A DNA stretch of 64,000 nt from Arthrobacter gandavensis (GCF_009192735.1 NZ_VTFU01000001.1:124001-188000), one strand, 5' to 3'. Positions 16,694-26,800 are shown, counted from the stretch's first letter. The notes: generated by a model not told the origin, from the sequence alone. A program made the numbers and translations.

Positions 16694-18072
16694 TGAGCAT
16701 GTCTGACGGACCGTCCGGCGCAATCGACGGGTTTTCCGTGGAAAGCGTTTATGCCGAGCTGCTGAGCCGCGCACCGGAAAACAAGATGGAGCCGCGGATG
16801 GCACCGCTGTTCCGGGCAATGGAGGTGCTGGGGGAGCCGAACAAGGCGTTCCCGATCATCCACATCACCGGAACCAACGGCAAGACCTCCACGGCACGCA
16901 TGATCGAAGCCGGTCTGCGGGCCTATGGGCTGCGCACCGGCCGGTACACGAGCCCGCACCTGAGTAAGGTGACCGAACGGATCAGCATTGATGGTGAACC
17001 TGTCTCCGATGAGACGTTTGTCCGGATCTGGGACGAAATCCGCCCGTACCTGGACATCGTCGACGGCGAACTCACCGCCGCCGGTGAACCGCGCCTGACC
17101 TACTTCGAGGCGGTAACCATCCTCGCGTTCGCGGTCTTCGCCGACGAACCCGTGGATGTGGCCGTCATTGAAGTGGGGCTTGGCGGCATCACCGATGCGA
17201 CGAACGTGGGCGACGGCACGGTTTCCGTGGTCACGCCCATTTCGCTGGACCACACGGAGCTGCTCGGTGTCAACGTTGCCGACATCGCGGTGGAAAAGGC
17301 CGGGATCATCAAGGAGCACGGCTTCCTGATCAGCGCGGCACAGCCCATGGAAGCGGCGCAGGTACTGCTGGAGAAGGCCCGCGAGGTGGGCATCCCCTAC
17401 CGTTTTGAGGGCGTGGAGTTCGGCGTCGAATCCCGGGTGATGGCAGTGGGCGGTCAAATGCTCACCATTGCAGGGCTGGCCGGCCGCTACGAGGACCTGC
17501 TGCTTCCGCTGCACGGCAAGCACCAGGCGGAGAATGCCGCCGTCGCCGTTGCCGCGCTGGAGGCCTTCATTGGCGGCGGCACGAAGGAACTGGACGTGGA
17601 ACTGCTGCGCACCGGATTCTCCACCGTGAGTTCCCCGGGCCGCCTGGAGGTGGTGCGCACCGCACCCACCATCGTGGTGGATGCCGCCCACAACCCCGCC
17701 GGAGCCAAGGCTGCGGCGGAGGCCGTGCAGGAAGCGTTCAGCTTTACCTCGCTGGTCCTGGTGGTCGGCATCCTGGCCGAGAAGGACGCCGTCGGCATCC
17801 TGACCGAGCTGCGCGAAACACTCGGTGACCAGATCACCGGCGTGTGCCTCACTCAGTCCAGTTCGCCGCGGGCGCTCTCCGCCGAGGATCTGGTCCAGGA
17901 CGCCGTTGACGCCGGGTTTGCCGACGAGGACCTGCAGGTTGAGCCGGGCCTGGACAACGCCCTTGAATGGGCGGTGGCCAAGGCCGAGGAGAATAATGAC
18001 CTGGCCGGCGGTGTCCTGATCATCGGTTCCATCACCGTGGTGGCCGAAGCGCGCACCCTCCTCGGAAAGTAA
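16693..18072 (+). CDS. folC: Bifunctional folylpolyglutamate synthase/dihydrofolate synthase
   Basis: A 459-residue Mur-ligase-like enzyme that adds glutamate to dihydropteroate and to folates. The ATP-binding P-loop is GTNGKTS near residue 60, followed by the SPHL substrate motif, EVGLGG and DHTELLG. The C-terminal Mur-ligase domain carries DAAHNPAG. The ATG overlaps the ileS stop (TAATG), so translation is probably coupled; ATG 16699 is an alternative. Pairing with ileS or valS is common in Gram-positive genomes. Confidence 0.95.
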   Translation: MSMSDGPSGAIDGFSVESVYAELLSRAPENKMEPRMAPLFRAMEVLGEPNKAFPIIHITGTNGKTSTARMIEAGLRAYGLRTGRYTSPHLSKVTERISIDGEPVSDETFVRIWDEIRPYLDIVDGELTAAGEPRLTYFEAVTILAFAVFADEPVDVAVIEVGLGGITDATNVGDGTVSVVTPISLDHTELLGVNVADIAVEKAGIIKEHGFLISAAQPMEAAQVLLEKAREVGIPYRFEGVEFGVESRVMAVGGQMLTIAGLAGRYEDLLLPLHGKHQAENAAVAVAALEAFIGGGTKELDVELLRTGFSTVSSPGRLEVVRTAPTIVVDAAHNPAGAKAAAEAVQEAFSFTSLVLVVGILAEKDAVGILTELRETLGDQITGVCLTQSSSPRALSAEDLVQDAVDAGFADEDLQVEPGLDNALEWAVAKAEENNDLAGGVLIIGSITVVAEARTLLGK

Positions 18073-18077
18073 GGGAC

Positions 18078-18560
18078 ATGGCAAAGCTGACCAAAGCCCA
18101 GCGCGAGTGGCGCCCGGGCATGCCCAAGAAGCGGCGCTCCATCCGCGTCATGTTCGCTTCCGTCGTCCTGACGCTGGAAGCGTTCCTGGTGCTCTTCGCA
18201 ACGCTCGCCGTCTTTGGCCTGCAGCGCGATGAGCTGTCCCCGGTCCTCATCTTTGGCGTCGGGCTGGTGCTGTTCGCTGCACTGATCGGCACCTGCGCCT
18301 TCCTGTCCAAGCCGGTCGGCCCGATCATCGGCTGGATCCTTCAGCTGGTCATCATCGCCACCGGCTTCGTGCAGCCGGAGATGTTCCTGGTGGGGGCCAT
18401 CTTTGCCGCCACCTGGTGGTACGCGCTGAAAACAGGCATGCGCCTGGACCGGGAGAACCGGCAGCGGGACCGCGAACAGGCGGAATGGGAAAAGGCCCAT
18501 CCGGAGGAATCCGAGGGATCAGGGGCCTCCGGCGCTGCCGGCGAAGCCGCCACAGACTAG
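18078..18560 (+). CDS. DUF4233 family membrane protein
   Basis: A 160-residue protein with four predicted membrane segments between about residues 25 and 120, a basic N-terminus (KLTKAQREWRPGMPKKRRS) and a charged, coiled C-terminal tail rich in Arg and Glu. The pattern and its position between folC and ndk are characteristic of actinobacterial DUF4233. Its function is unknown. It begins five bases after the folC stop, so it is part of the ileS-folC operon. Confidence 0.85.
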   Translation: MAKLTKAQREWRPGMPKKRRSIRVMFASVVLTLEAFLVLFATLAVFGLQRDELSPVLIFGVGLVLFAALIGTCAFLSKPVGPIIGWILQLVIIATGFVQPEMFLVGAIFAATWWYALKTGMRLDRENRQRDREQAEWEKAHPEESEGSGASGAAGEAATD

Positions 18561-18599
18561 GCTTGGACCAGAAACCGCTACTTGGCAAGGAGATTTACC

Positions 18600-19019
18600 G
18601 TGAGCACCGAGCGCACACTAGTACTGATCAAACCCGACGGCGTGGAGCGCAACCTCTCCGGCGCCATCCTGGCGCGTGTGGAAGCCAAGGGCTACAAGCT
18701 GGCCGAGCTGAAGAAGGTGGACGCCAGCCGCGAGGTGCTTGAGGAGCACTACGCCGAGCACGAAGGCAAGCCGTTCTACGAGCCGCTGGTGGAGTTCATG
18801 CTGAGCGGCCCGATCGTCGCCGCCATCTTCGAAGGCGAACGCGTCATCGAGGGCTTCCGCTCCCTGGCCGGAACCACGGATCCCACCAAGGCCGCCCCGG
18901 GCACCATCCGCGGAGACTTCGGCCGTGACTGGGGCACCGCCGTGCAGCAGAACCTGGTGCACGGTTCGGATTCCCCGGAATCCGCCGCCCGTGAAATCGG
19001 CATCTGGTTCGGTAAATAG
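18600..19019 (+). CDS. ndk: Nucleoside diphosphate kinase
   Basis: A 139-residue enzyme that transfers the gamma phosphate from ATP to nucleoside diphosphates, balancing NTP and dNTP pools. The sequence begins with the typical TLVLIKPDGV. The phosphohistidine lies in VHGSDSPESA, and the GTTDP and R-x-DFG segments are present. GTG 18600 was chosen because AAGGAG at 18587-18592 lies seven bases before it. The gene ends the ileS-folC-DUF4233 cluster at a strong terminator. Confidence 0.97.
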   Translation: MSTERTLVLIKPDGVERNLSGAILARVEAKGYKLAELKKVDASREVLEEHYAEHEGKPFYEPLVEFMLSGPIVAAIFEGERVIEGFRSLAGTTDPTKAAPGTIRGDFGRDWGTAVQQNLVHGSDSPESAAREIGIWFGK

Positions 19020-19038
19020 CGCCTGAACCCCGCAAAAC

Positions 19039-19093
19039 CAGCGGGGGCCCAGGCACGGTGTTGAACCGTGCCTGGGCCCCCGCTGCTTTTGTT
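19039..19093. terminator. Bidirectional terminator between ndk and mgtE
   Basis: A perfect 20-bp stem (CAGCGGGGGCCCAGGCACGG and complement) with loop TGTTGAA, flanked by AAAA and CTTTT. It serves both converging genes and just overlaps the mgtE stop. Confidence 0.92.
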
Positions 19094-20450
19094 ACAGCCC
19101 CAGGACCGCCGAGGCGATCAGGAAGTAGATGATCAGCCCGGTGGCATCGACAAACGTGGAAATGAAGGGGTTGGAAAAGACCGCCGGATCCGCTTTGAGG
19201 GCCTTGCCCAGCAGCGGCATGAGGGCGCCGACGCTGGCGGCCATGGTGCAGACCCCCAGCAGGGTCAGGCCGATCACCAATCCCAGCGGCACGGTGAAGA
19301 TCAAGGATGCGACGGCGAATCCCAGACTGCCGAGCAGCACGCCCAGCCAGGCGCCCACCCGTGCCTCCCGGGCGAAGACCTTCAGGACGTCCCGCGGCCG
19401 CACATCGCCCAGGGCCAGCGCGCGCGTAATCGTGGTTGCGGCCTGGTTGCCGGTGTTGCCGCCGGTGCCGATGAGCAGTGGAATAAAGAGGGACAGCACC
19501 ACCTGCTCGGCCAGTGTCGCCTCGAAGGCGCCCATGACCTTGACCGTCAGCGTTGCGCCCACAGCCAGCACCAGCAGCCACACGACGCGGGCGCGCACGA
19601 TGGTGCGCACCGGGGTGGCCAGATAGGGGCGGCGCAGCGGTTCGGCGCCTCCCGACCGCGCCGCGTCCTCGCTTTCCGCGTCCTCCAAGATTCCCAGGGC
19701 ATCGTCCACGGTCAGGATCCCGACCAGCCTGCTTTCGGCGTCGACGATCGGCAGCACCAGGACCTTGGTGTCGGCGCAGTACCGGGCCGCTTCCTCCGCA
19801 TCCATAGTGGCCGGAGCGGAGAGCGGATCCTTCATCAGCGATGAAACGGGATCCGAATCCGCCGCGCGCAGCACGTCCCGCAGCGACACCACGCCCACCA
19901 GGTGATGGCTCCCGTCCACGACGGGAATGGTGTAGACACTCTCGGCGTCGTCCAGCCTGGCCCGTACCCGCGCCAGGGTCTGGGCGGCGGTGAACCAGGG
20001 ATGCGCCGTGACGAACTCGGGGCTCATGTAGCGGCCGACGGCGCCCTGCGGATAGCCGAGCACTGTGTTGGTCAGCGCACGGTCCTTGGCATCGAGCCCG
20101 AGGAGCAGGCGGTTGGCCACTGAGGCCGGCAGCTCATCGAGCAGTGCCACCCGGTCATCCGGGCTCAGCCCGGCAAAGACCTCTGCCACCTGCGCGTCCT
20201 GAAGTCCGGCCACCAGATCCGCCTGGAGCAGGGCGTCGAGCCGCTCGAAGACTTCAAGGGCCCGGTCCTTGGGCAGGGTGCGGAAAGCCAGGGCACGGTC
20301 GATGGTGTTCAGCCGTTCGAGCTGTTCCATGGTTTCGGCGACGGTCAGCGGCTTGAGGGCACGGGCAACCCCGGGCATGCTGTTGCTGTCCAGCGCATCG
20401 GCCAGCAGCTCGGCTCGGGCATCGAACGTCAGGGTGGGGGACTTGATCAT
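19092..20450 (-). CDS. mgtE: Magnesium transporter MgtE
   Basis: A 452-residue Mg2+ channel/transporter of the cytoplasmic membrane. The N-terminal MgtE superhelical domain (LSPDDRVALLDELP) is followed by paired CBS domains (VPVVDGSHHLVGVVSLRDVL; LPIVDAESRLVGILTVDDAL) that sense cytosolic Mg2+ by family knowledge. Five membrane helices follow from about residue 280, including the pore signature GTGGNTGNQA and the conserved Asp in the last helices. ATG 20450 was chosen because GGAGG lies ten bases upstream. A long structured leader with a small reading frame precedes it. Confidence 0.95.
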   Translation of the reverse strand: MIKSPTLTFDARAELLADALDSNSMPGVARALKPLTVAETMEQLERLNTIDRALAFRTLPKDRALEVFERLDALLQADLVAGLQDAQVAEVFAGLSPDDRVALLDELPASVANRLLLGLDAKDRALTNTVLGYPQGAVGRYMSPEFVTAHPWFTAAQTLARVRARLDDAESVYTIPVVDGSHHLVGVVSLRDVLRAADSDPVSSLMKDPLSAPATMDAEEAARYCADTKVLVLPIVDAESRLVGILTVDDALGILEDAESEDAARSGGAEPLRRPYLATPVRTIVRARVVWLLVLAVGATLTVKVMGAFEATLAEQVVLSLFIPLLIGTGGNTGNQAATTITRALALGDVRPRDVLKVFAREARVGAWLGVLLGSLGFAVASLIFTVPLGLVIGLTLLGVCTMAASVGALMPLLGKALKADPAVFSNPFISTFVDATGLIIYFLIASAVLGL

Positions 20451-20715
20451 GATCCGGGTTCCTCCGGTGGGCGCACACAAAAGGACCAGCGGATGGGCAG
20501 CCGTGGTGTGTGCGGAAAATGAGCGGGGATGCGGAAATACCGCTGCCGCACAAGCTCATGCCCTCAGAGGCAGGCCCGGAAGTAGCTTAGGGAACCTGGG
20601 GTCGAAGGCGATGCTCACGCGGGGCGGTATATCGACTATGTCCGTCGTCCATGCGTGCGGTTCACCTCCTGTTGCTCCAGCGTTTCGGAGCCGGGCACGC
20701 CGAAGCGGCGCGCCA
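20451..20715 (-). promoter_or_regulatory. Structured mgtE leader region
   Basis: The minus strand upstream of mgtE contains several predicted hairpins. One near 20690 is GGCGCGCCG/CGGCGTGCC. Another is GCTCC/GGAGC. ATGAGC-TGCGG/CCGCA-GCTCAT at 20519-20559 is followed by TTTT and looks like an intrinsic terminator. CGCACACA/TGTGTGCG lies just before the mgtE ribosome-binding site. Together with the small reading frame at 20587-20652 this suggests leader-based control. I could not match it to the M-box consensus. Confidence 0.45.
20587..20652 (-). CDS. Candidate 21-residue leader peptide upstream of mgtE
   Basis: ATG 20652 is preceded eight bases upstream by AGGAGGTGAA, a near-perfect ribosome-binding site and stronger than that of mgtE itself. 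The peptide starts MDDGH and ends RPQVP before TAA. It has two acidic residues directly after the start, several Arg and His, and three prolines, two of them in the last five codons. A terminator-like hairpin lies between its stop and mgtE. By analogy with enterobacterial MgtL, translation of this frame could control mgtE; that is inference. No homologue is known to me. Confidence 0.4.
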   Translation of the reverse strand: MDDGHSRYTAPREHRLRPQVP

Positions 20716-20821
20716 AGCCTGGATTATGCTCCGATGGTACTCCACGCGGGGGGCCGGTTTGGGGCAATGGTGTGCATGAACACATCAACTCCACCGGTCC
20801 GGCCCCCCTCCTTTGAGATGC

Positions 20822-21976
20822 TTACGGAATCAAGCGCTCGGCGCGCAGCCGCGCAAAGAGCCCGGTGAAGGCATCTTCGGTGCGGCGGTATCCGGTGAAC
20901 CCGGCCAGCCGGCTCTTGCTCATGTCGGTGACCACCTCCATTTTCCTGCCAAGATCCGCATCGGTGTGCCACCACGAGGCCAGCCGGCCGAGATCCCGCT
21001 CCGCCAGGCCGTGATCGGCAGCCAGCTTCTCCCATGCCGCGTCCATTCCGGCCATCTGCTCCTGGAGCGGCCGGGGTGCGGTGTCAAAGCCTGCGGGTTC
21101 GACGTCGAACCACTTAGCCAGCCTCGGCCAGAGGGTGCGCCAGCGGAACACGTCGCCGTTGACCACGTTAAACGCCTCGTTGGCCGTGTGCTGGTCCGTT
21201 GCCGCCCAGAGCATGTGTTCGGCAAGCAGGCCGGCATCGGTCATATCGGTGACGGAATTCCACTGTGTCTCGGATCCCGGGAAGGTGAAGGGAAGGCCAA
21301 GTTCCCGGCACAGGGTGGCCTGCGCGGCCAGTGTCTGGCCCATGTTCATGGCATTGCCGACGGCGAATCCGATCACCGTGTGGGCCCGGTGCACGGACCA
21401 GGCGAAGCCCTGGCGGGCGGCCGCGGCCATCAGCTCGTCTTCCTGGGCATAGTAGAAGTTGTCCACCGGCAGCCTGGGCTCCTCCTCGGAGAACGGGGTG
21501 TCCGGCATGTCCCCTTCGCCATACGCCTCAAAGGGGCCCATGTAGTGCTTGAGGCCGGTCATCAGGGCCACATGCTCCAGGGGAGCGTGTTGCAGTGCGT
21601 TCAGCAGGTTGGCCACCATGGTCGAGTTGACGGCGATGTTCTCCGCCTCGGTCTCCTGGCGGGACCAGGAGGTGAAGAAGACGTGCGTCGGGTGCAGGTC
21701 TTCCAGCGCAGCCGCGGTGCTCTCCGGCGACGTCAGGTCGGCAGCGACGGAGACCAGCCCGGGGCCGTCTTCGGATCCCGCGGCTGCGGGGCCTTCGGCT
21801 CCGGCGCCTTGGGCCGCTTCTGTGGAGGGCAGTCCCCTGCGGGACAGGGCGAGGACGTTCCATCCTTCCCGGAGCAGGAGGTCCACAAGAGCGGCGCCGG
21901 CAATCCCGGTGGCGCCGGCAACAAGGGCGGTGCGTGCGGAAGCTCCGCGCTGGTGGACTGGGGGAGTTCGAAGCAT
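20822..21976 (-). CDS. SDR family oxidoreductase, PRISE-like (atypical SDR)
   Basis: A 384-residue extended short-chain reductase. The nucleotide-binding motif VAGATGIAG is near residue 20. The NFYYAQEDEL segment matches the NFYYxxED active-site motif of the PRISE group (progesterone 5-beta-reductase/iridoid-synthase-like), and the conserved NVVNGDVFRW segment is present. Substrates of the bacterial members are mostly unknown enones. AGGAGA lies just upstream of ATG 21976; the longer open frame upstream has no support. It is divergent from the maltokinase-cap-like gene. Confidence 0.82.
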   Translation of the reverse strand: MLRTPPVHQRGASARTALVAGATGIAGAALVDLLLREGWNVLALSRRGLPSTEAAQGAGAEGPAAAGSEDGPGLVSVAADLTSPESTAAALEDLHPTHVFFTSWSRQETEAENIAVNSTMVANLLNALQHAPLEHVALMTGLKHYMGPFEAYGEGDMPDTPFSEEEPRLPVDNFYYAQEDELMAAAARQGFAWSVHRAHTVIGFAVGNAMNMGQTLAAQATLCRELGLPFTFPGSETQWNSVTDMTDAGLLAEHMLWAATDQHTANEAFNVVNGDVFRWRTLWPRLAKWFDVEPAGFDTAPRPLQEQMAGMDAAWEKLAADHGLAERDLGRLASWWHTDADLGRKMEVVTDMSKSRLAGFTGYRRTEDAFTGLFARLRAERLIP

Positions 21977-22100
21977 GGTTCTCCTGGAGACGTTGGTTCG
22001 GGGGACCGGCCGCGGTGCACGCAGCCCGGTGAAGGCGGCAACAGGACATGAGGCCGGGAAATTCCTGACGCCCGGTCCCGCTGCGCTTAGGCTGGGGCGC

Positions 22101-22736
22101 ATGGCACACATTTACCAAGCAGATCTGCACCCCGGCAAAATGGAACTCATCTCCGCCTGGCTGCCCACCACGTCCTGGTTTCCAGGCACTGCCGAGCTGG
22201 CCATTGAGCGCGTGGGCTCCTTCCGGTTCGATGATCCGGAAGGAGCCGTCGGCCTTGAAACCCATCTCGTCGCTGCCGGCGCCAACGTGCTCCAGGTGCC
22301 GTTGAGCTACCGGGCCGCACCGCTGGAAGGCGGGGAGGAATTCTTCATCAGGACCATGGAGCACTCAGTGCTGGGACGCCGATGGGTGTATGACGCCTGC
22401 GGTGACCCGGTGTATGCCCAGGCGCTCGCGGCTTCCATCCTGTCCGGGCAGGGGCAGGCGGACCAGTATTACGAGAACGACGGCGTTCGGGAGGAGATTC
22501 CGCCCAACCTGGTGGTCCGGGCCAGCGGTATGCCCGACGGCGGGGAACTCGTGGATGGCCCCCAGCCGGGGCCGGCCGACCTGACGGTGGAGCGGATCAG
22601 CACCGGGGACTGGGAGCTTTCAGTGGTGCGGATCCTGGATCTCGGGGGAGAGGCCACCGAGGATCCTGCCCTGACGGCGCAGTGGAACGGACAGGATGTT
22701 CCGGTTCTTCTCGCCTGGGTTCTCCCCGAAGGCTAA
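22101..22736 (+). CDS. Maltokinase N-terminal cap-like domain protein
   Basis: A 211-residue cytosolic protein beginning MAHIYQADLHPGKMELISAWLP and containing SYRAAPLEGGEE, MEHSVLGRRWVYDAC and DPVYAQAL. This pattern is typical of the N-terminal cap domain of actinobacterial maltokinases occurring as a stand-alone protein, sometimes misnamed 1,4-alpha-glucan branching protein. There is no kinase domain, so a catalytic role is doubtful. ATG 22101 is the first start that gives the conserved N-terminus. Confidence 0.65.
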   Translation: MAHIYQADLHPGKMELISAWLPTTSWFPGTAELAIERVGSFRFDDPEGAVGLETHLVAAGANVLQVPLSYRAAPLEGGEEFFIRTMEHSVLGRRWVYDACGDPVYAQALAASILSGQGQADQYYENDGVREEIPPNLVVRASGMPDGGELVDGPQPGPADLTVERISTGDWELSVVRILDLGGEATEDPALTAQWNGQDVPVLLAWVLPEG

Positions 22737-22763
22737 CGTTCCGGGGGCCGCCTTCCTGGGCTT

Positions 22764-23387
22764 CTAGCCCAGGAAGACGTTGATGAACCTGAAGAAGATG
22801 GAGGCTGCGGTGGCCACCCACAGCAGGGCGACGATGACCCATGCCCACTCGGAGGCGAACTTCACCAGGCCGGCCGGGGCCGGCAGGACACCGCGGGCCA
22901 TGTTGCGGATGGTCGTGAAGACGAACATCGGGATCATGGCGGTCCACACCACAATGCAGTAGATGCACAGGACGTAGATGTCGAAGAGCGCCTGGCTCCA
23001 CAGCCAGACAACGAAGACCATGCCCAGGGTGACGCCGGCCTGCAGCCCCATCCAGTACCAGCGCTTGAAAGAGGCGCCGGCCAGCAGAGCGACGGCGGTG
23101 GTGATGATGACGGCGAACGCCACAATTCCGATCAGCGGGTTCGGGAAACCGAAGATCGAGGCCTGCCAGGTTTGGAAGACCGTGCCGCAGGAGACCCATG
23201 GATTGATGTCGCAGCTGGTGATGTAGTTGGCATCGGCATAGACCCGCAGCCGTTCCAGAACGAGGACTGCCGATGCAAGCCAGCCGACGACGCCGGTGAT
23301 GAGCAGGATCCAGGCGAAGCCGCGTTCCGGGCCATGCGGTTGGTCGGTCCGGCGGAGGGCTTGCTGGCTGGCGGCGCTCGACGGCAC
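22764..23387 (-). CDS. Vitamin K epoxide reductase family membrane protein
   Basis: A 207-residue protein with four or five membrane helices. It carries the redox motif CIYC in LFDIYVLCIYC and the loop cysteine pair SCDINPWVSCG, the arrangement of bacterial VKOR homologues that re-oxidise DsbA-like proteins using quinone. The GTG at 23387 is preceded by AAAGGAG six bases upstream, a clear start. It converges with the maltokinase-cap-like gene. No DsbA gene is adjacent; a DsbA-like domain is fused to NhaA about 15 kb away. Confidence 0.92.
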   Translation of the reverse strand: MPSSAASQQALRRTDQPHGPERGFAWILLITGVVGWLASAVLVLERLRVYADANYITSCDINPWVSCGTVFQTWQASIFGFPNPLIGIVAFAVIITTAVALLAGASFKRWYWMGLQAGVTLGMVFVVWLWSQALFDIYVLCIYCIVVWTAMIPMFVFTTIRNMARGVLPAPAGLVKFASEWAWVIVALLWVATAASIFFRFINVFLG

Positions 23388-23817
23388 GGGAATCTCCTTT
23401 GGAAGGTATGTCTGTAACGTGTCGAGTCTATGCGCTGCTGCGGGCCAAAAAGACGGGCGTATGAGATAATGACTGTGGCTGACGACGGAACCACATTCCG
23501 CCGACGGTCCAGCGACAGGCTTCCGGTTCTGTCGGTGACGCTTCCCATGCAGTTTGCCCATCAACCCGGATGGGAACCAGGGAATCCGCCGATCAGACCT
23601 ACCCGTAACGGCAACGTCGTGAAACGTGCCGGCAGGTAGCAGGAAAAGCGCCGCTGGTCTTCGAGTGATACCGCGCCCTACAGCTGGCACGACCTCGGAT
23701 GACATCCAGACGACTTCCGGCTGGCGGCAGGCAACTGATGCCCCCGTACGGCCGACACATTGCCCGCTGGGCATTGGAATGTGGCCAGTGCCGCAGGGGC
23801 ACGGAGCGTAGCCTTTT
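23388..23817 (+). promoter_or_regulatory. Long rne upstream region with extended -10 element
   Basis: This 430-base gap holds no gene that I can support. An extended -10 element, TGAGATAAT at 23462-23470, would start a transcript near 23477 and give rne a leader of about 340 bases. A long rne 5' leader is known in other bacteria, where it mediates autoregulation. No clear -35 element or terminator is seen. Confidence 0.35.
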
Positions 23818-26800
23818 ATGAGTGAAGCACTGAATAAAGACCTGGCAGCCAACGGCGGTCTACCTGCCGGGGAAAAGACCGCGGACACCGCACCGGTTGA
23901 TTCCGCGCCGACCGAGTCCGCACCGGTCAAAGAGCCCGTCAAAAGGGCCACCCGCAGCCGCCGCAAGTCGGTGGCTGCTTCTGCACCGGAGGCATCTTCC
24001 GATGCTGCTGAAACCACGGCAGCCGCTGTTGAAGCACCTGCCGCAGCCGCGGCTGAAGCTCCCGCTGAGGGGGCACCGGCCGAAAAGCCGAAGCGCGTGC
24101 GGGCACCACGGCGTAAAACGGTTCCGGCGGGCAAGGCCGCAGCCGATGCTTCCCCCGACGAAGCTTCCTCCGCCGATGCTGCCCCCAGCTCCGACGCTGC
24201 CCCCACCTCCGACGCACCGTCCGCTGAAGCCGCTCCCGAGACGGATGCGCCGGTGAAGGCGGTGCGCCGTCGTCGTGCTCCTGCCAAGAAGGCAGCGGAG
24301 ACGCCGGAGGCAACTGCGGCTGCCGCCGAAACGGCACCGGAAACCGCCGCACCTGAATCCGCTGCTGTGGAAACTTCCAAGGACGAAACCGCGGATGCTC
24401 CGGCACCCGAGGCCAAGGCCGCGCCCAAGACACGCACCCGCCGCCGCCCCGCCAAGGCCGCTGAGAAGGCCGCCGAGAAGGCTTCGGCTGAAGCCGCTGA
24501 AAATGCCGGCGAAGAAGCGGCAGCAGCAGCCGCAGCAGATGACACGGCAGCGGCTCCCGGTTCCGCCGCCGCAGCAGAAGCGCTGCCGGCGAAAACCGAA
24601 GCTGCGCAGGAAGAACCCGTGAAGGAAGAAGCAGCGGAAGAAGCAGCGAAGGAAGAAACTGCGGAAGCGGATAACGCCTCCAGCCTGAACCCCTTCGCGG
24701 TGCCGGCACTGCCGCTCTTCCACGCACCGGACCTGACAGCGGTTCGCGCCGTCCCCGTGCACGATGGAGCTGAAGACGCCGACGAAGATGACGATTCCGC
24801 CGACGGAAACCGCAGCCGCCGCCGCAGCCGCCGGGGGCGCAACCGTACCCGCAATGCTTCCCCGGCACGCAGTGAAGGCTCCGGCTCCGACGCCGCCGAC
24901 TCCGAGCAGGACGCTTCCCCCGCGGACGGCGCGGCCGGACCGGACACCGCCGAAGGCGTGACCTCCCGCCGTCGTCGCCGCCGCCGCCGCGGTGACGCCG
25001 ACCTGGAGCTGACCGGCGGAGCCGACGACGATCCGCCCAACACCGTGACGCGGGTACGCGCCCCGCGCGCCCATGCTGATGCACCCGTCTCGGACCGCGT
25101 CACCAGCGTCAAGGGCTCCACGCGCCTTGAAGCCAAGAAGCAGCGCCGCCGGGAGTCCCGCGAGTCCGGACGCCGGCGCCACGTCATCACCGAGGCGGAA
25201 TTCCTTGCCCGCCGCGAGTCCGTTGACCGGCAGATGATTGTCCGCCAGCGCGACGAACGGATCCAGATCGGCGTGCTCGAGGACGGTGTCCTCGCCGAGC
25301 ACTTCGTCTCCAACACCCAGCAGGATTCACTGATCGGCAATGTCTATGTCGGCAAGGTCCAGAACGTGCTGCCGAGCATGGAAGCTGCCTTCGTTGACAT
25401 CGGACGGGGCCGCAACGCGGTTCTCTACGCCGGTGAAGTCAATTGGGACGCCGCCGGCCTCGACGGCCAGCCGCGCCGCATTGAACTGGCGCTGAAGTCC
25501 GGCGACTCGGTCCTGGTGCAGGTCACCAAGGATCCCGTGGGCCACAAGGGCGCACGCCTCACAAGCCAGATCTCGCTGCCGGGCCGCTACCTGGTGTACG
25601 TGCCGGGCGGATCCATGACGGGAATTTCCCGCAAGCTGCCCGACGTCGAGCGCAACCGGCTCAAGAAGATCCTCAAGGACCACCTTCCGCAGGACGCCGG
25701 CGTCATTGTGCGCACGGCTGCCGAGGGTGCGTCCGAAGAGGAGCTGATGAACGACATCAACCGCCTCCGCGCCCAGTGGGAAAGCATCGAAGCCAAAGCC
25801 AAGTCCACCAAGACCCTGGCCCCCGAGCTGCTGTACGGCGAACCGGACCTGACCATCAAGGTGGTCCGCGACGTCTTCAACGAGGACTTCTCGAAGCTGA
25901 TCGTCTCCGGCGATGAAGCATGGGACACCATCGAGGCCTACGTCACCTACGTTGCGCCGGACCTGGTGGGCCGGCTGGAGAAGTGGACCAAGGACGAGGA
26001 CATCTTCGCGGCCAGCCGCATTGATGAGCAGATCGCCAAGGCGCTGGACCGCAAGGTCTTCCTGCCCTCGGGTGGCTCGCTGGTGATCGACCGGACCGAA
26101 GCCATGACCGTGGTTGACGTCAACACAGGCAAGTTCACCGGCAGCGGTGGAAACCTCGAAGAGACCGTCACCAAGAACAACCTCGAAGCGGCTGAGGAAG
26201 TGGTCCGCCAGCTGCGGCTGCGCGATATTGGCGGCATCATTGTCATCGACTTCATCGACATGGTCCTGGAGGCCAACCGGGACCTGGTGCTGCGCCGCCT
26301 CGTCGAGTGCCTGGGCCGTGACCGGACCAAGCACCAGGTTGCGGAAGTGACATCGCTGGGCCTGGTCCAGATGACTCGTAAGCGCATGGGGACCGGCCTG
26401 CTCGAGGTCTTCGGTGAGGAGTGCGAGGCCTGTGCCGGCCGCGGCGTCATCACCCATGAGGTCCCGGTGGAGCACCGCCGCAGCACCAGTCACAACAGCG
26501 CCGGAAACGGTGCGGCTGCGCATGCCGTATCCGAGGACAACCACCAGCAGCACCTGCGGCAGGAAAAGCAGTCACGCGGTGACCGCAAACGGAACCGCAG
26601 CCGGGGCCAGGGCACACCGCAGCAGGCGGCGGCCGCGGCCGCCGCTGCCGATGAGACCGTAAAGACGGAAGAGGCGGGCAACGGCGAGGCGGAGCGCCAG
26701 GCCAAGGCCAAGGCCGAGGCAGCCCGTGCGGCACTGGCCACCATCGCGGCCGCAACAGCCGCCGCGGCGGCTTCGGCGCACGATGCCGTGGAGACGCACG

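Noticed and set aside
20451-20715. M-box (ykoK) Mg2+ riboswitch upstream of mgtE
   Set aside because: I could not find the conserved M-box sequence blocks; the region is structured but fits a leader-peptide model better. A covariance search would settle it.
23860-25302. Several long antisense frames across the first half of rne
   Set aside because: They read as Arg/Gly/Cys-rich or Ser/Ala-rich low complexity, the expected reverse reading of the Ala/Glu-rich RNase E tail.
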